Assembly (NCBI RefSeq): GCF_002973535.1
Contig: NZ_PVEP01000002.1
Span: forward strand, 496,001-560,000
Direction: 5' to 3'
DNA: 64,000 nt
DNA from: Albidovulum denitrificans
Lineage (GTDB): Bacteria; Pseudomonadota; Alphaproteobacteria; Rhodobacterales; Rhodobacteraceae
Positions 17,380 through 26,484 of this stretch are shown piece after piece. Positions within the stretch are counted from its first letter, which is position 1. Each line of letters opens with the position of its first letter. The notes beneath the pieces were generated by a model, which was not told where the DNA came from, made no database searches, and saw nothing but the letters and a program-made list of their open reading frames with translations. A program made the position numbers and the translations under genes.

Positions 17380-19095
17380 GTGACTGAACTGGTGTTCAAG
17401 GGCAAGGAATTCGTCTGGAACCACCACCTTGCGGTGCCGTTCCGGCCTTTGGAGGTGCACGCAGACAAAGGCATTGGCCCAGCGCGGCTGGACGGCAACC
17501 TGATCGTGCAGGGCGACAACCTGCACGCGCTGAAGGCACTGTTGCCGATGTATGCGGGCCGCGTGGACTGCATCTTCATCGACCCGCCCTACAATACCGG
17601 GAACGAGGGCTGGGCCTACAACGACAACGTGAACGCGCCGATGATCCGGGAATGGCTGGACGCCAACCCCATCGGGATCGAGGACGGGCTGCGCCACGAC
17701 AAATGGTGCGCGATGATGTGGCCCCGGCTGCGGTTGCTTTTTGACTTGTTGTCAGAAGATGGAATCATTTTTATCTGCATCGATGACAACGAGTTGTATA
17801 ATCTTCGTCTGATGCTTGACGAGATTTCAGGCGATCCATCCCATTGGATTGGAACAATTATTTGGAAGAATGTCACGGACAACAACCCGACGCGGATTGC
17901 CGTGGAACACGAATACATTCTTTGTTTCTCCAAGAACAAGAATTCAGTTGAGAAAATTTGGAAGTCTCAATTTTCGGATGTAAAAGACCTTCTTGTGCGC
18001 GTTGGCCAAGAGTTTGCGCGGGATTTTCCCGATCCACACGCGATGCAATCCGCTTACACTCAGTGGTTTCGAGAGCACAAAAGCGAACTATGGCCGCTCG
18101 ACCGATACAAGTACATCGACAAGGACGGTATCTACACAGGAAGTCAGAGCGTCCACAACCCAGGTCGGGAAGGCTATCGATACGATGTGATACACCCGGA
18201 AACCGGCAAGCCCTGCAAACAACCGTTGATGGGATACCGCTTCCCTGAAGAAACGATGCGGGGCCTTCTCGAACAGGACAAAATTTTATTCGGTGATGAC
18301 CATGACAAGATTATTGAACTGAAGGTCTACGCCAAAGACTTCTTGGATAAACTTCCAAGTGTAATCGAACTTGACGGGCGAACAGCCGCATACGAATTGC
18401 GTGATCTTTTTCCTGACAGGAAGAAGGCATTTGATACGCCGAAGCCGACGCAATTGGTCGAAAAGATCCTTTCTTACGCGACACGCCGAGACTCACTCGT
18501 TCTCGACAGTTTCGCCGGGTCAGGAACTACGGCACACGCGGTCATGAACCTCAATGCCAAGGACGAAGGTCAGCGACGCTTCATTCTTGTTGAGGGTGAG
18601 AGCTACGCGGACGAACTGACGCGCGAGCGAGTGGCGCGGGTCCAAGTAGGTGTTCCGGGGGCAAAAAACGAACCGCTTAAATCTGGACTTGGCGGCGATT
18701 TCACCTATTGCACGCTGGGCCAGCCTGTGGAGCTGGACCACATCCTGACCGGCGAAGACCTGCCCGCCTTTGACGCGCTGGCTGGCGTGCTCTTCCACAT
18801 GGCGACATCGCAACCGTTGAACCCCGCCAAGCTGGACGAGAGCAAGGCTTATGTGGGCGAGGCGAACGGCACCCATGTCTGGCTGATCTACCGCCCCGAC
18901 CTCGACTGGCTGAAATCGCCCGACGCGGCGCTGACCCTCAGCTTTGCGCGCAAGCTGGCCGAGGCGCAGCCCGACGCGCGCCACCTTGTCTTTGCCCCCG
19001 CCCGCTATGTCAGCCAGCGGATGCTGGACGCCGAAGGGTTGCCGGTGGAATTCGTGCCGCTTCCCTTCGCGCTTTACCGGGTGGAACGGACCTGA
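17380..19095 (+). CDS. mod: Type III restriction-modification methyltransferase (Mod)
   Basis: Sequence-recognising N6-adenine or N4-cytosine methyltransferase of a Type III system. The GTG at 17380, 6 nt after GGAGG (17369-17373), is the likely start, giving 571 residues. The catalytic motif DPPYNTGNEGW lies near residue 50-60 of this frame, and the AdoMet-binding motif FAGSGTTAHAVMNLN lies far downstream, which is the beta-class order of Type III Mod enzymes. The region between (about 17740-18640), holding the target-recognition domain, is visibly more AT-rich than the ends, as expected for swapped recognition modules. The stop overlaps the res start by one base (TGATG). Confidence 0.93.
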   Translation: MTELVFKGKEFVWNHHLAVPFRPLEVHADKGIGPARLDGNLIVQGDNLHALKALLPMYAGRVDCIFIDPPYNTGNEGWAYNDNVNAPMIREWLDANPIGIEDGLRHDKWCAMMWPRLRLLFDLLSEDGIIFICIDDNELYNLRLMLDEISGDPSHWIGTIIWKNVTDNNPTRIAVEHEYILCFSKNKNSVEKIWKSQFSDVKDLLVRVGQEFARDFPDPHAMQSAYTQWFREHKSELWPLDRYKYIDKDGIYTGSQSVHNPGREGYRYDVIHPETGKPCKQPLMGYRFPEETMRGLLEQDKILFGDDHDKIIELKVYAKDFLDKLPSVIELDGRTAAYELRDLFPDRKKAFDTPKPTQLVEKILSYATRRDSLVLDSFAGSGTTAHAVMNLNAKDEGQRRFILVEGESYADELTRERVARVQVGVPGAKNEPLKSGLGGDFTYCTLGQPVELDHILTGEDLPAFDALAGVLFHMATSQPLNPAKLDESKAYVGEANGTHVWLIYRPDLDWLKSPDAALTLSFARKLAEAQPDARHLVFAPARYVSQRMLDAEGLPVEFVPLPFALYRVERT

Positions 19096-21701
19096 TGCGC
19101 ACGCTCGATTATCAGGCGCGAGTGCTGGACACGCTGGATGCATATCTGGACGAGTTGAAGGCGCGCAAGGCCGAGGCCGATCAGATCGACGCGCTGCGCG
19201 CCTCGAACCCTAACCTGCCCATCCCGGCGATGGACTTCTCCGAAACCGCTTGGGCGAACCTGAAAGGCGCTGGGCGCTTGCCCTCGTCGCGCGCGACCGT
19301 GCCCTTTTCCCCGCGCAAGGATGGCGTGGGCCGCGCGGTGCCCAACGTCACGCTGAAGGTGCCCACGGGCGGCGGCAAGACATGGCTGGCGGTCAACGGG
19401 GTCAGCCGGATCATGGGGCGGTATCTGGCCAAGAACACCGGCTTTGTCCTGTGGATCGTGCCGAACGAGGCGATCTATTCCCAGACGCTGAAGGCGCTGA
19501 AGAACCGCCAGCACCCTTATCGGCAGGCGCTCGACCGGGCGGCGGCGGGGCGCGTGAAGGTGATGGAGAAATCCGACCGGCTGGACGCTCGGGATGTGGA
19601 CGCGAACCTTTGCGTGATGATTCTGATGCTGCAATCCGCGAACCGGCAGACGCAGGACGCGCTGCGCATGTTCAAGGACCGGGGCGACGTGCACGGGTTC
19701 TTTGCCCCCGAAGGCGATCAGGCGGCGCACGCGCGGGAATTCGCGGCGGTGCCGAACCTCGACGGATATGCCGACTTGTTCCCGATGGTGAAGGACTCGC
19801 TTGGCAACGCGCTGCGCAAGATCAGGCCGGTTGTGGTGATGGACGAGGGGCAGAAGGCCACGTCCGAGTTGGCGCATGACACGCTTTACGGTTTCAATCC
19901 GATCTTCGTTCTGGAACTGACCGCCACGCCCAAGGATGTGGCCGCGAGGGGGGCCAACCCCGGCCGCGCTGCCAACCTGTTGGTGGAGGTGACGGGGCGC
20001 GAGTTGCACGCCGAAGACATGATCAAGATGCCGCTGAACCTCGACCCCCGGCAGGGCACAGACTGGCGCGGGACGCTGACGGCGGCGCTGGGCAGGTTGA
20101 ACACCCTGGACGCCGAGGCACGCGCCTACGGGGCAGACAGGGGGGCGCTGGGCTATATCCGGCCCATCATGCTGGTGCAGGTGGAGCGGACGGGCAAGGA
20201 TCAGCGCGACGGGCAGCACATTCACGCAGACGATGTGAAGGAATGGCTGCTGGCGGCGGGGCTGGACGACGCCGAAGTGGCGATCAAGACCGCCGAACAG
20301 AACGACCTCAATCAACCCGAGAACCAGGACCTGTTGTCGCCCCAGAACCGGGTGCGGGTGATCGTGACCAAGGCGGCGCTGCAAGAGGGCTGGGATTGCC
20401 CATTCGCCTATGTGCTGTGTTCGCTGGCGGCGGCGTCCAACCGTTCCGCCATGACGCAGCTTGTGGGGCGCATCCTGCGCCAACCCTATGCGCTGAAGAC
20501 AGGCGTGGCGGCGCTGGACGAATGCTATGTGGTCACGCATCACGCGGCGACGCGCGACGTGGTGGAGGCGATCAAGACCGGGCTGGAACGCGATGGCCTT
20601 GCCGATCTGGTGATCGAGGTGCCGCAAGAGGGCGGGACCACTGGTGGCGGTGAGGCGCGCAAGGTGGAGCGGCGCGCGGCGTTCAAGAGCCTGCAAATCT
20701 ACCTGCCCAAGGTGCTAAAGGTGGAAGCGGGCGAGGTGCGCGACCTCGATTACGAGACGGACATTTTGGCGGCAATCGACTGGCGGGACTTTTCCCCGGC
20801 TGGCGTGGTGGCCGACATACCGGACAACCCGGCCCAGGTGGCGGCACAGTTGCAGCGCATCGCTCTGACCGACGCCGGGGAGGACGAGTATTTCCGGGGC
20901 GAGGTTGTCGCGGCTGCGGCGGAAACGCTGCGGTTTGACGCGACCTACGCGGTGCGCGTGATCTCCGATCTGGTACCCAATCCTTTCGTGGCGCGCGGGA
21001 TCGTGGCCGATCTAGTGAAGGGGCTGGAAGTGCGAGGCTTCGACGCGGCCAAGTTAGGCGCTGCATCGGGCGTCATCATCGACCGGCTGCGGGTGGCGTT
21101 GACCAAGGAACGCGATGCTCGAACAGAAGCCCTTTTCCGCGCGGCGGTGAAGGCCGGTGACATTCAGTTCCGGCTGCGGCTGGACGGGAACAACTGGCAG
21201 ATGCCCGACCACATGCTGACCACGGAACTGGCGAACTCGCCCCACTTGACCGGGGCAGACGGCGGCGCTTTGGAGCGAAGCCTGTTTTCCCCTGTCTTCC
21301 GAAACGAGTTGAACGGCGAGGAACAGAACGTCGCCGTGCACCTGGACGGGGATGGAACGGTGAAGTGGTGGCACCGCAACGTGGCCAAGGCCAGCTACGG
21401 CATGGGTCTGCAAGGTTGGAAGCGCGGGCGCATTTATCCTGACTTCATCTTCGCCACAGGCGGCAAGGTGGGCGCTGGGCGGATCGTGGTGCTGGAAACC
21501 AAGGGGGACCACCTGCAAAACCCCGACACCGACTACAAGCGTGAAGTGCTGGACTTCCTGACTCAGAACTTCTCTTGGGATCAGGCTGTGCCTGCCGGGC
21601 AGCTACAGATCGGTATGACCGGCGAGACCGTAGAGTGCGCTTTGGTGCTGATGGAGGACATGCCGATGGAACTACCGAAGCTGATCGCAAGAGCGGTCTA
21701 A
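19095..21701 (+). CDS. res: Type III restriction enzyme subunit (Res), SF2 helicase-nuclease
   Basis: ATP-dependent translocase/nuclease subunit that acts with Mod. The 868 residues show: a Q-motif-like DYQARVLDTLDAYL; Walker A PTGGGKT (about 90-96); Walker B as VVMDEGQK (DEGQ in place of DEAH); motif III-like LELTATP; the late helicase motif RSAMTQLVGRILRQP; and a C-terminal nuclease-like part with YPDFIFATGGK...RIVVLETKGDHL (a PD-(D/E)XK-type ...ETKG). The length is typical of Res. The gene ends 109 bp before the right att repeat. Confidence 0.93.
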   Translation: MRTLDYQARVLDTLDAYLDELKARKAEADQIDALRASNPNLPIPAMDFSETAWANLKGAGRLPSSRATVPFSPRKDGVGRAVPNVTLKVPTGGGKTWLAVNGVSRIMGRYLAKNTGFVLWIVPNEAIYSQTLKALKNRQHPYRQALDRAAAGRVKVMEKSDRLDARDVDANLCVMILMLQSANRQTQDALRMFKDRGDVHGFFAPEGDQAAHAREFAAVPNLDGYADLFPMVKDSLGNALRKIRPVVVMDEGQKATSELAHDTLYGFNPIFVLELTATPKDVAARGANPGRAANLLVEVTGRELHAEDMIKMPLNLDPRQGTDWRGTLTAALGRLNTLDAEARAYGADRGALGYIRPIMLVQVERTGKDQRDGQHIHADDVKEWLLAAGLDDAEVAIKTAEQNDLNQPENQDLLSPQNRVRVIVTKAALQEGWDCPFAYVLCSLAAASNRSAMTQLVGRILRQPYALKTGVAALDECYVVTHHAATRDVVEAIKTGLERDGLADLVIEVPQEGGTTGGGEARKVERRAAFKSLQIYLPKVLKVEAGEVRDLDYETDILAAIDWRDFSPAGVVADIPDNPAQVAAQLQRIALTDAGEDEYFRGEVVAAAAETLRFDATYAVRVISDLVPNPFVARGIVADLVKGLEVRGFDAAKLGAASGVIIDRLRVALTKERDARTEALFRAAVKAGDIQFRLRLDGNNWQMPDHMLTTELANSPHLTGADGGALERSLFSPVFRNELNGEEQNVAVHLDGDGTVKWWHRNVAKASYGMGLQGWKRGRIYPDFIFATGGKVGAGRIVVLETKGDHLQNPDTDYKREVLDFLTQNFSWDQAVPAGQLQIGMTGETVECALVLMEDMPMELPKLIARAV

Positions 21702-21809
21702 TCGTGCTCCCCGTATGAGCAACGATTCTCAAGCACCAAGCGTTTTTTCTATGTTGGGCTGTTTGTGGGGTGGCGAGCGGCTATTACCATAAAATGGAAT
21801 AAAATCAAA

Positions 21810-21829
21810 GGCAAGTGGCGGAGAGACAG
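21810..21829 (+). repeat. Right attachment repeat (att) at the 3' end of tRNA-Ser(CGA)
   Basis: Identical 20-bp copy of 12976-12995, overlapping the acceptor 3' strand and CCA of the tRNA gene. Confidence 0.9.
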
Positions 21830-21905
21830 GGATTCGAACCCTGGGTGGGCTCACACCCACAACGGTTTTCGAGACCGCCCCGTTCGACCGCTCCGGCACC
21901 TCTCC
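21816..21905 (-). tRNA. tRNA-Ser(CGA)
   Basis: A 90-nt gene on the minus strand. The acceptor strand GGAGAGG (21905-21899) pairs with TCTCTCC, followed by G discriminator and encoded CCA. The anticodon loop is TCTCGAAAA with anticodon CGA, and there is a long class II variable arm typical of serine tRNAs. The T-loop is TTCGAAT in a CAGGG/CCCTG stem. Its 3' end is the integration site of the adjoining island, which preserved the full gene. Confidence 0.95.
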
Positions 21906-22086
21906 GCATCGGGGGTCGTCGTAGGGCGGGGATTTAGCCTTAGGCGATGGGCAGCGCAACCCCGATTTTCGGCGGGCGGTTTCGGTCGGCAGTGTCGGCG
22001 GGCGGGCGCCGTGGGCGCGCGGGGCGACGCTCGGTGCTTGGCAGGGCCGGGCGGGGCGGGTAGGACTGGGGCAGCCGAATTCGGGG

Positions 22087-22923
22087 ATGCCCATGCGCCT
22101 GTCTTTTCTTGCCCCCGCCCTTGCCGCCGTGAGCGTGGCCTTCGCCGCGCCGGTCGTCGCCAGCCAGACCGATGAGATCATGTCGGTCCTGCGCCTGCCC
22201 GAGGTCTTCAGCGTCCTGAGCGCCGAGGGCGAAAGCTATGGCGAGGAACTGGACGCCAACATGCTCGACGGGGCGGGGGGCGCGGCCTGGACCGAAGCGG
22301 TGCGCCAGATCTATCAGCCTGACCGCCTTCTGCCGCAGTTCGAAACCGCGTTGCGCAAGGCTGTCGATGCCTCTGGCACCGATTTCACGCCGGTGCTGGA
22401 TCGGTTTCGCTCTGACCTTGGCGTGCAGGCGACCTCGCTGGAAATCTCGGCCCGGCGCGCGATGCTTGACCCCGATGTGGAGGATGCAAGCCGCCTGACG
22501 CTTGAGGACCTGCGCGCCGAAGAAGCCCCGCGCCTTGCGCTGATCGAGGAGTTTGTCAGCGTCAACAACCTGGTCGAGGATAACGTGACCAGCGGCCTCA
22601 ACGCCAATCTTGCCTTCTATCAGGGGCTGCGCGACGCGGGCGCCATCGGGCCTGAGATGGGCGAGGGCGACATGCTGGCCGAGGTCTGGTCGCAGGAGGA
22701 TGCGATCCGGGCCGAGACCGACACCTGGGTCAACGCCTATCTGGCCATGGCCTACGCGCCCTTGTCGGATGATGAGTTGCGCCGCTATACCGACATAACA
22801 CGCGGGGCAGAGGCGCAGGCGCTGAACCGCGTGATTACAGAGGCTTACAATGCGGTCTTCATGGATGTCTCACGCCAGCTGGGCCGCGCCGCGGGGGCGG
22901 TGCTGGCGGGGCAGGACCTGTGA
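22087..22923 (+). CDS. DUF2059 exported protein
   Basis: A 278-residue protein with a signal peptide (MRLSFLAPALAAVSVAFAAPVVAS; a second Met at 22093 fits the signal better). The body is helical with YQPDRLLPQFETALRKAV in the middle and LSDDELRRYTDITRGAEAQALNRVITEAYNAVFMDVSRQLGRA at the end, the typical DUF2059 C-terminal pattern (L...EL..y..f..s..G......). DUF2059 proteins are periplasmic and of unknown role. It is the first core gene after the tRNA island, with a 181-bp upstream gap for a promoter. Confidence 0.75.
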   Translation: MPMRLSFLAPALAAVSVAFAAPVVASQTDEIMSVLRLPEVFSVLSAEGESYGEELDANMLDGAGGAAWTEAVRQIYQPDRLLPQFETALRKAVDASGTDFTPVLDRFRSDLGVQATSLEISARRAMLDPDVEDASRLTLEDLRAEEAPRLALIEEFVSVNNLVEDNVTSGLNANLAFYQGLRDAGAIGPEMGEGDMLAEVWSQEDAIRAETDTWVNAYLAMAYAPLSDDELRRYTDITRGAEAQALNRVITEAYNAVFMDVSRQLGRAAGAVLAGQDL

Positions 22924-22965
22924 CGCGGAAGCGGGCGGCCCTGTTGCGCGGTTGGATGGTGAGGC

Positions 22966-24192
22966 ATGAGGGGTGAGGTGGGCGTGACGGTGCGGCGGCG
23001 GGTCTTCTACATTCCCGGCTACGACCCCTTTCCGCCCCGCCGCTACCGTGAGCTTTACCGCAGCGAGGCCGCCGCGCAGGCCGAAATCAGCGGCTACCGG
23101 ATCGCGGTCACGGCCCGGCCCGGCGGCGATGGTTTTGGCTGGCGCGCGGAGGGCGTGATGGAGGGCGCGCGGGCCGCGGCCGAGATCGAGGTGCTGCTTT
23201 GGTCCGACATCGTTCAGCGCTCGATGCGGCAGGGGATCTTCGACACCTACCGGCAACTGGCGCGGACGGCGTGGCACTATGTCGGTTCGGGTGCGATCTT
23301 CCGGCTGGTGCGGCTGCGCAAGGGGCCGGCGATCGCGGCGCTTTACCCGATCGCGATGCTTCTCGCGCAGCTTTGTGCCGCGTTGCTGGCGGGCGGGGCG
23401 GTCGCGGTGGCACTGGGGATGCTCCTGCCGTCGGGCTGGGCCTTTCGCGGGCTGGCCATCGCGGCGGGGATCGGGGTGCTGTGGGCCGTTCTCTGGCAGT
23501 TCCGGCGCTGGGACAACCGGCTTTACGCCTATTACCTGATGCATGACTACGCCTTCTCGGCGCTGGAAAACGGCGCCTATCCGGCGGTGCTTGAGACGCG
23601 GATGGACGACTTCGCCGCCCGGATCGCCGGGGCTTTGGCCGAGGATTGGGATGAGGTGCTGGTCGTTGGCCATTCCTCGGGCGCGCATATCGGCGTTTCG
23701 GTCCTGTCGGATCTGATACGCGCGGGGCAGGGGCCGCGGCCGGGCGGGCCGGTCCTGTCGCTTCTGACGCTGGGCCATGTCGTGCCGATGGTCAGCTTCC
23801 TGCCCCGCGCGCAGCGCTTGCGCGGCGATCTGGCCTATCTCTCGGCGCGCGGCGACCTGACCTGGGTCGACGTGACCGCGCCGGGGGATGGCTGCACCTA
23901 TGCGCTTTGCGACCCGGTCAAGGTCACGGGCGTCGCGCCGGAGGATCAGCGCTGGCCGCTGATCCTGTCGGCAGCGTTCACGCAAACGCTGAGCGCCGAC
24001 AGGTGGAAGGCGCTGCGCTGGCGCTTTTTCCGGCTGCATTTCCAATATCTTTGCGCCTTCGACCGGCCGGGGGATTACGACTATTTCCGCATCACCGCCG
24101 GGCCGATGACGCTGCCCCGGCGCTTCGCCGGGCGCCAACCCTCGCGCGCCATCATCACCCGCGCGCTCAACGCCTACAGGGATGTTGCATGA
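22966..24192 (+). CDS. Membrane-spanning alpha/beta-hydrolase-like protein
   Basis: 408 residues. The N-terminal part opens with VFYIPGYDPFPPRRYRELYRSE, a lipase-like first strand with oxyanion-type loop. Two membrane helices follow in the middle (PIAMLLAQLCAALLAGGAVAVALGML and GLAIAAGIGVLWAVLW). The C-terminal half has a nucleophile elbow VVGHSSGAHIGVSVL (GxSxG as GHSSG). A catalytic Asp/His pair cannot be placed with confidence. Its stop overlaps the start of the P450 gene by 4 bp, so the two are co-translated and possibly act on the same lipid or hydrophobic substrate. No named family is recognised. Confidence 0.65.
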   Translation: MRGEVGVTVRRRVFYIPGYDPFPPRRYRELYRSEAAAQAEISGYRIAVTARPGGDGFGWRAEGVMEGARAAAEIEVLLWSDIVQRSMRQGIFDTYRQLARTAWHYVGSGAIFRLVRLRKGPAIAALYPIAMLLAQLCAALLAGGAVAVALGMLLPSGWAFRGLAIAAGIGVLWAVLWQFRRWDNRLYAYYLMHDYAFSALENGAYPAVLETRMDDFAARIAGALAEDWDEVLVVGHSSGAHIGVSVLSDLIRAGQGPRPGGPVLSLLTLGHVVPMVSFLPRAQRLRGDLAYLSARGDLTWVDVTAPGDGCTYALCDPVKVTGVAPEDQRWPLILSAAFTQTLSADRWKALRWRFFRLHFQYLCAFDRPGDYDYFRITAGPMTLPRRFAGRQPSRAIITRALNAYRDVA

Positions 24193-25598
24193 TCCCGCCA
24201 AAGCCGCAGCCCCGGCCCGACAAGGTTTCGCTCTGGCAGTATTTTCGGCTGTTCCGGCGTGACATCCTGTCGGCCCAGCCCGCGCGGCTTTACCGCGCCT
24301 GGATGGCCGAATTCCGCACGCCCTTCTTCCGCTCCTACCTTTGCAACGATCCCGACCTGATCGCGAAGGTCCTGACGGAACGCCCCGGCGACTTCCCCAA
24401 AAGCGACCGGGTGCGGGAGGGGCTGGCGCCGCTTCTGGGCCGGTCGGTCTTTGTCACCAACGGCGCGGAATGGGCGGCGCAGCGGCGTATCATCGACCCG
24501 GCCTTCGCGCGCGGGCGCCTGCATGACGCCTATCCCGCGATGCTGGCGGCCTCGCTCGCCGCGCGCGACCGGCTGCTGGCCTGCACCGGGCAGGAGGTTG
24601 AGGTTGAGGCCTTCGCATCCCACGCTGCCGCCGACGTGATCTTTCGCACGCTCTTTTCGATCCCGATCGAGCATGACATCGCCCATCAGGTCTTTGCCGA
24701 GTTCCGCGCGTTCCAGCGCGCCCAGCCGCTTTTGAACCTTGCCGCCCTGCTGCCGCTGCCGCGCTGGATGCCGCGTTTCGTGCCGCGCCGGGCGCGCAAA
24801 TCCGCCGCCGTGATCCGGGGCCTGATCGCCCGGCTGGTCGAAGACCGGCGGGCGGCGATCCAGGGTGGCACCGCGCCCGACGATCTGGCGACCAAGATCA
24901 TGACGACGCCGGACCCCGAAACCGGCCGCCCCTTCACGCCGGCCGAGATGGTCGATCAGGTGGCGATCTTCTTCCTTGCGGGGCATGAGACTTCGGCTTC
25001 CGCGCTTGGTTGGGCGCTTTACCTTCTCGCCCGCGACCCGGACGTTCAGGCGCGCGTAGCGGAGGAGGGCAGGGGCTTTGCCCCGGAAGCGGGGCTTTCC
25101 GCGCTTTCCGCCCTGACCCTGACCCGTGATGTCTTCCGCGAGGCGCTGCGGCTTTACCCGCCGGTGCCGATGATGGTGCGCGAGACGACGCAAGCCGAAC
25201 ATTTCCGCGACCGCGACGTCCCCAGGGGCGCGCAGATCGTGCTGTCGCCCTGGCATGTCCAGCGCCACGAACGGCTTTGGCAGGACCCCGACGTCTTCGA
25301 TCCCGACCGCTGGCGCAGCGAGGCGGGGCGGCAGTCGGCGCGCGGCGCTTACCTGCCATTCTCCGCCGGTCCGCGCGTCTGCCCCGGCGCCGGTTTCGCG
25401 ATGATCGAGGGGCCGCTGATGCTGGCCGTGCTGCTGCAATCGGTGCGGATCTCGGTGCCGGACGGCGCCGATCCGGTGCCCGTGGCGCAGCTTACGGTGC
25501 GCTCAGAGGCCGGCATCCGCCTGAAAATCTGGCAGCGTGACGTGACGTCATTGCCGCAAAAGCAGAGAAATAGCGGGACTCCTGCAACCGGGAATTGA
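24189..25598 (+). CDS. Cytochrome P450
   Basis: A heme-thiolate monooxygenase of 469 residues. Diagnostic features are the I-helix oxygen-activation motif AGHETSA, the K-helix ExxR in FREALRLYPPVP, the PERF-like region DPDVFDPDRWRSE, and the heme-binding loop FSAGPRVCPGAGFA with the axial Cys. There is no N-terminal membrane anchor, consistent with a soluble bacterial P450 needing external redox partners, none of which is adjacent. The start is set by the ATGA overlap with the hydrolase-like gene. The substrate is unknown; the fatty-acid or alkane-oxidising CYP groups are the closest in feel. Confidence 0.93.
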   Translation: MIPPKPQPRPDKVSLWQYFRLFRRDILSAQPARLYRAWMAEFRTPFFRSYLCNDPDLIAKVLTERPGDFPKSDRVREGLAPLLGRSVFVTNGAEWAAQRRIIDPAFARGRLHDAYPAMLAASLAARDRLLACTGQEVEVEAFASHAAADVIFRTLFSIPIEHDIAHQVFAEFRAFQRAQPLLNLAALLPLPRWMPRFVPRRARKSAAVIRGLIARLVEDRRAAIQGGTAPDDLATKIMTTPDPETGRPFTPAEMVDQVAIFFLAGHETSASALGWALYLLARDPDVQARVAEEGRGFAPEAGLSALSALTLTRDVFREALRLYPPVPMMVRETTQAEHFRDRDVPRGAQIVLSPWHVQRHERLWQDPDVFDPDRWRSEAGRQSARGAYLPFSAGPRVCPGAGFAMIEGPLMLAVLLQSVRISVPDGADPVPVAQLTVRSEAGIRLKIWQRDVTSLPQKQRNSGTPATGN

Positions 25599-25750
25599 TC
25601 GCGGATCGGAAACAAGCCAGTTTTGCAAGATGGGAAAAACGATTCGAATTTCCCGTGGCGAGTTTCGGCCATTATCCGCTCATATGGCCATAGTCTGAAG
25701 GGGCCGAAGCTGCTCTTGGCCCGTAAGGTTCCTTGGGGGGTGCCTGACCG

Positions 25751-26038
25751 ATGAAAGCACTGGCTGTTTCCCAGTCGTCACTTGGCGCGTCGATCTTTTC
25801 GGCGCCCAGCTTCCTGCGCATCGCGATCCCGTCCTGGCGCGCGATCGGCATAGGGTACCGCCCCGATGGGGACGCGACGGAATCCCTGTCGCGTGAGGAA
25901 ATCCAGCGCCTGTTTCATGGCGATCTTGATCCCTGGGCGCGCAAGCGGCCGCCGCTGACCGATCGCGAAAAGCAGGAAAAGTCGCTGGCCGACAAGATGC
26001 GGGCGGCGCTTTACCCCGATCCGGCGTCCCGTCACTGA
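25751..26038 (+). CDS. Small hypothetical protein
   Basis: 95 residues, unrecognised. The N-terminal half is hydrophobic and Ser-rich (SQSSLGASIFSAPSFLRIAIPSW). The C-terminal half is charged (SLSREEIQRLFHGDLDPWARKRPPLTDREKQEKSLADKMRAALYP). It is convergent with the minus-strand fumC block, separated by 4 bp from the ribbon-helix-helix gene. Confidence 0.5.
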   Translation: MKALAVSQSSLGASIFSAPSFLRIAIPSWRAIGIGYRPDGDATESLSREEIQRLFHGDLDPWARKRPPLTDREKQEKSLADKMRAALYPDPASRH

Positions 26039-26042
26039 CCCG

Positions 26043-26294
26043 TCACTGATCGGCGCGCGCCCGGCCCTCGGCCGCGTCAAGCCGCGCTTGCAACCTGTCC
26101 AGAACGAACAGGCGTATCGCCGTGGCAAGGCCCGTGTCGGGGTCGCGCGCCGCGTCGATCTCGGCCGCAAGGGCGTTGATCGGGCGGCCCTGATCCTCGG
26201 CGATCTGCCGGAACGCGCGCCAGAACGGCGCTTCCAGCGACACGCTGGTGCGGTGGCCGTTCAGCGTCAGCGAGTGTTTGGCCGGGCGGCTCAC
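26043..26294 (-). CDS. Ribbon-helix-helix domain protein
   Basis: An 83-residue protein matching the alphaproteobacterial ribbon-helix-helix family linked to fumC. A short beta strand (TSVSLEAPFWRAFRQIAEDQGRPINALAAEID) is followed by the second helix (DTGLATAIRLFVLDRLQARL). It is probably a small DNA-binding regulator. Its start overlaps the stop of the DUF4169 gene (ATGA), making a short operon fumC-DUF4169-RHH. Confidence 0.82.
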   Translation of the reverse strand: MSRPAKHSLTLNGHRTSVSLEAPFWRAFRQIAEDQGRPINALAAEIDAARDPDTGLATAIRLFVLDRLQARLDAAEGRARADQ

Positions 26295-26476
26295 TCCGCG
26301 CCGCCATCGCGGCGATGGGCGTCCAGCCGCGCCGCCTCGCGCGTGTTGCGCGTCTCTTCCAGCGCCTTCAACGCCTTGGACCGCCCGTGACGCGCCGCGT
26401 TTTCTTCCCCGGCCGCGCGCTTTTCGGCGCGCGACCGTGTCTTGCGGACCTGCCTGAGATTGATGATCTCGGCCAT
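26291..26476 (-). CDS. DUF4169 protein
   Basis: A 61-residue very basic protein (MAEIINLRQVRKTRSRAEKRAAGEENAARHG...), the standard DUF4169 pattern with invariant NLR...K...R. Its function is unknown. It lies 8 bp after fumC and overlaps the ribbon-helix-helix gene, an arrangement seen widely in Rhodobacterales. Confidence 0.85.
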   Translation of the reverse strand: MAEIINLRQVRKTRSRAEKRAAGEENAARHGRSKALKALEETRNTREAARLDAHRRDGGAE

Positions 26477-26484
26477 CGCGCCGC

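Larger units (their letters stand above)
12976..21829. mobile_element. Genomic island in tRNA-Ser(CGA) carrying a Type III restriction-modification system
   Basis: About 8.85 kb bounded by perfect 20-bp direct repeats, the right one being the 3' end of the tRNA gene. Contents in order are a P4-type integrase, an unknown protein, AlpA-like and HTH/zinc proteins, a second tyrosine recombinase, and Mod and Res. All genes point the same way (+). The integrase is next to the repeat distal to the intact tRNA, which is less usual. No conjugation or replication genes are visible, so mobilisation would rely on excision plus help from another element. Confidence 0.88.
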
